Assembly: GCA_025331565.1 (NCBI GenBank)
Contig: JAFREQ010000034.1
Location: 1,984,001 to 2,048,000 of the forward strand
DNA: 64,000 nt
Reading direction: 5' to 3'
Source of the DNA: Holacanthus passer
Taxonomy: Eukaryota > Chordata > Actinopteri > Pomacanthidae
Positions 63,501-64,000 of this stretch are shown piece after piece. The translations under genes were made by a program, and so were the position numbers. Within the stretch, counting starts at the first letter, position 1. Each line of letters opens with the position of its first letter. The notes below the pieces were generated by a model. The model saw nothing but the letters and a program-made list of their open reading frames with translations. It was not told the origin of the DNA and made no database searches.

Positions 63501-63992
63501 ACACAAAAATGGAGAATAGACGTGAATAAGGCAAAGGGAGACAGAAAGCAAAAAATCTGTCTGTTAGTTTAAAGCTATTCCAACTCTGTGTTCATCAGTA
63601 AACTTAAGAAAAAGTTTGTTTGGAGACAGTACATGTCACGTACCCCCTGCTCCAGAGCTGCCAGCTGCTCTTTGGCAGCCACTCCACCAATCACCAGCAG
63701 CTCCCTGTAGCAACAAATTGACAAATGTACTGTGTATACAACATCTATAATCAAGAACTGGCTCCATCTGCTGGTATAAAACAGGCATTTCAAATTACAG
63801 CATCATTGGCTTTCAACGGTACAAACACATGCATTTTCTCTGTGTAGTCATACCTGAGTTTGGGGTTGTCAACATATTTCCTAAATTGCTTGACATTGTT
63901 GAGAGTTTGCTCAGCCAACTCTTTCGATGGCTCGATGATCAGAGCTTTGGGTGCGTTGGATGAGGCTTTCACTTGGCTCACTTTGGCACTGC
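60546..63992 (-). CDS. ddx1: ATP-dependent RNA helicase DDX1, C-terminal 467 residues (5' part outside window)
   Basis: DDX1 is a DEAD-box helicase with an inserted SPRY domain; it acts in the tRNA-ligase complex and in RNA processing. Exons: 63992-63854, 63704-63644, 63486-63388, 63265-63176, 62981-62793, 62609-62558, 62412-62266, 62100-62009, 61932-61860, 61756-61684, 61480-61438, 61350-61255, 60969-60849 and 60676-60546. Motifs in order: Ia PSKELAEQ, Ib GTPGRLDD, II DECD split by an intron after DEC, III SAT (VIVCSATLHSFDVKK), IV AIIFCRTKIDCDN, V CTDVAARGIDIHGV and VI HRIGRVGRAER. The C-terminal block has WYHVCPNRGRGCYNTRLKED and ends SSFLHLGYLPNQLFRAF. Motif I and SPRY lie beyond the window. 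Motif II reads DECD where human DDX1 has DEAD. Confidence 0.97.
61150..61202. repeat. Poly(T)/poly(A) inverted run in a ddx1 intron
   Basis: A run of T (about 61170-61181) is followed at once by a run of A (about 61183-61199), forming a short foldback in the intron between two ddx1 exons. Possibly a slippage product or a repeat remnant. Confidence 0.7.
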
Positions 63993-64000
63993 CTGCACAC

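Overview
The window looks like nuclear DNA of a bony fish. The genes are spliced with GT-AG introns, many of them short. There are many (TG)n and (GA)n microsatellites. Several interspersed repeats are of types common in teleosts: non-autonomous hAT elements, a tRNA-derived SINE, SINE tails ending in a sequence like TTTCCCC..GGGGAT..AATAAA, and a decayed LINE. The encoded proteins resemble the vertebrate families closely. The species cannot be named from the sequence.

Layout. 1-2785 (+): the last five coding exons and 3'UTR of a lipin, most like lpin1. 4246-11839 (+): a complete 16-exon gnpat, the peroxisomal dihydroxyacetone-phosphate acyltransferase of ether-lipid synthesis, 678 codons, ending in the peroxisomal signal ARL. 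12699-14080 (-): a two-exon gene for a 193-residue, probably membrane protein that I do not recognise. About 15200-18600 (+): a FAM228-family gene. 19463-56448 (-): a complete 38-coding-exon itsn2 (intersectin 2, long form), 1696 residues, with EH-EH-coiled coil-five SH3-DH-PH-C2 order. 60546-64000 (-): the last 14 exons of ddx1, an RNA helicase that continues past the right edge. I checked splice phase across every junction of gnpat, itsn2, ddx1 and the lipin; all are consistent when two GC-AG introns are allowed.

LPIN1, FAM228A/B, ITSN2 and DDX1 all lie on human 2p, so the window is a fish version of that block. GNPAT is on human 1q42, so its position here between the lipin and fam228 is a local difference. 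Three gene pairs can be placed: gnpat and the unknown gene converge, the unknown gene and fam228 diverge, and fam228 and itsn2 converge with poly(A) signals about 150 bp apart. Biochemically lpin1 (phosphatidate phosphatase) and gnpat both act in glycerolipid synthesis; itsn2 is an endocytic and actin scaffold; ddx1 works in RNA processing. I see no evidence that they act as one system.

The most unusual points are: a 9-nt microexon in itsn2; a DECD instead of DEAD motif in ddx1; two GC-AG introns; degenerate SH3B and SH3D domains; a near-perfect hairpin enclosing the gnpat poly(A) signal; a diverged AT-rich minisatellite in itsn2 intron 1; two hAT insertions and a SINE with recognisable target-site duplications; and a second hAT remnant with a transposase-like first exon, set between two copies of a duplicated host segment. 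I found no clear new biological system; this is mostly an ordinary vertebrate gene block.
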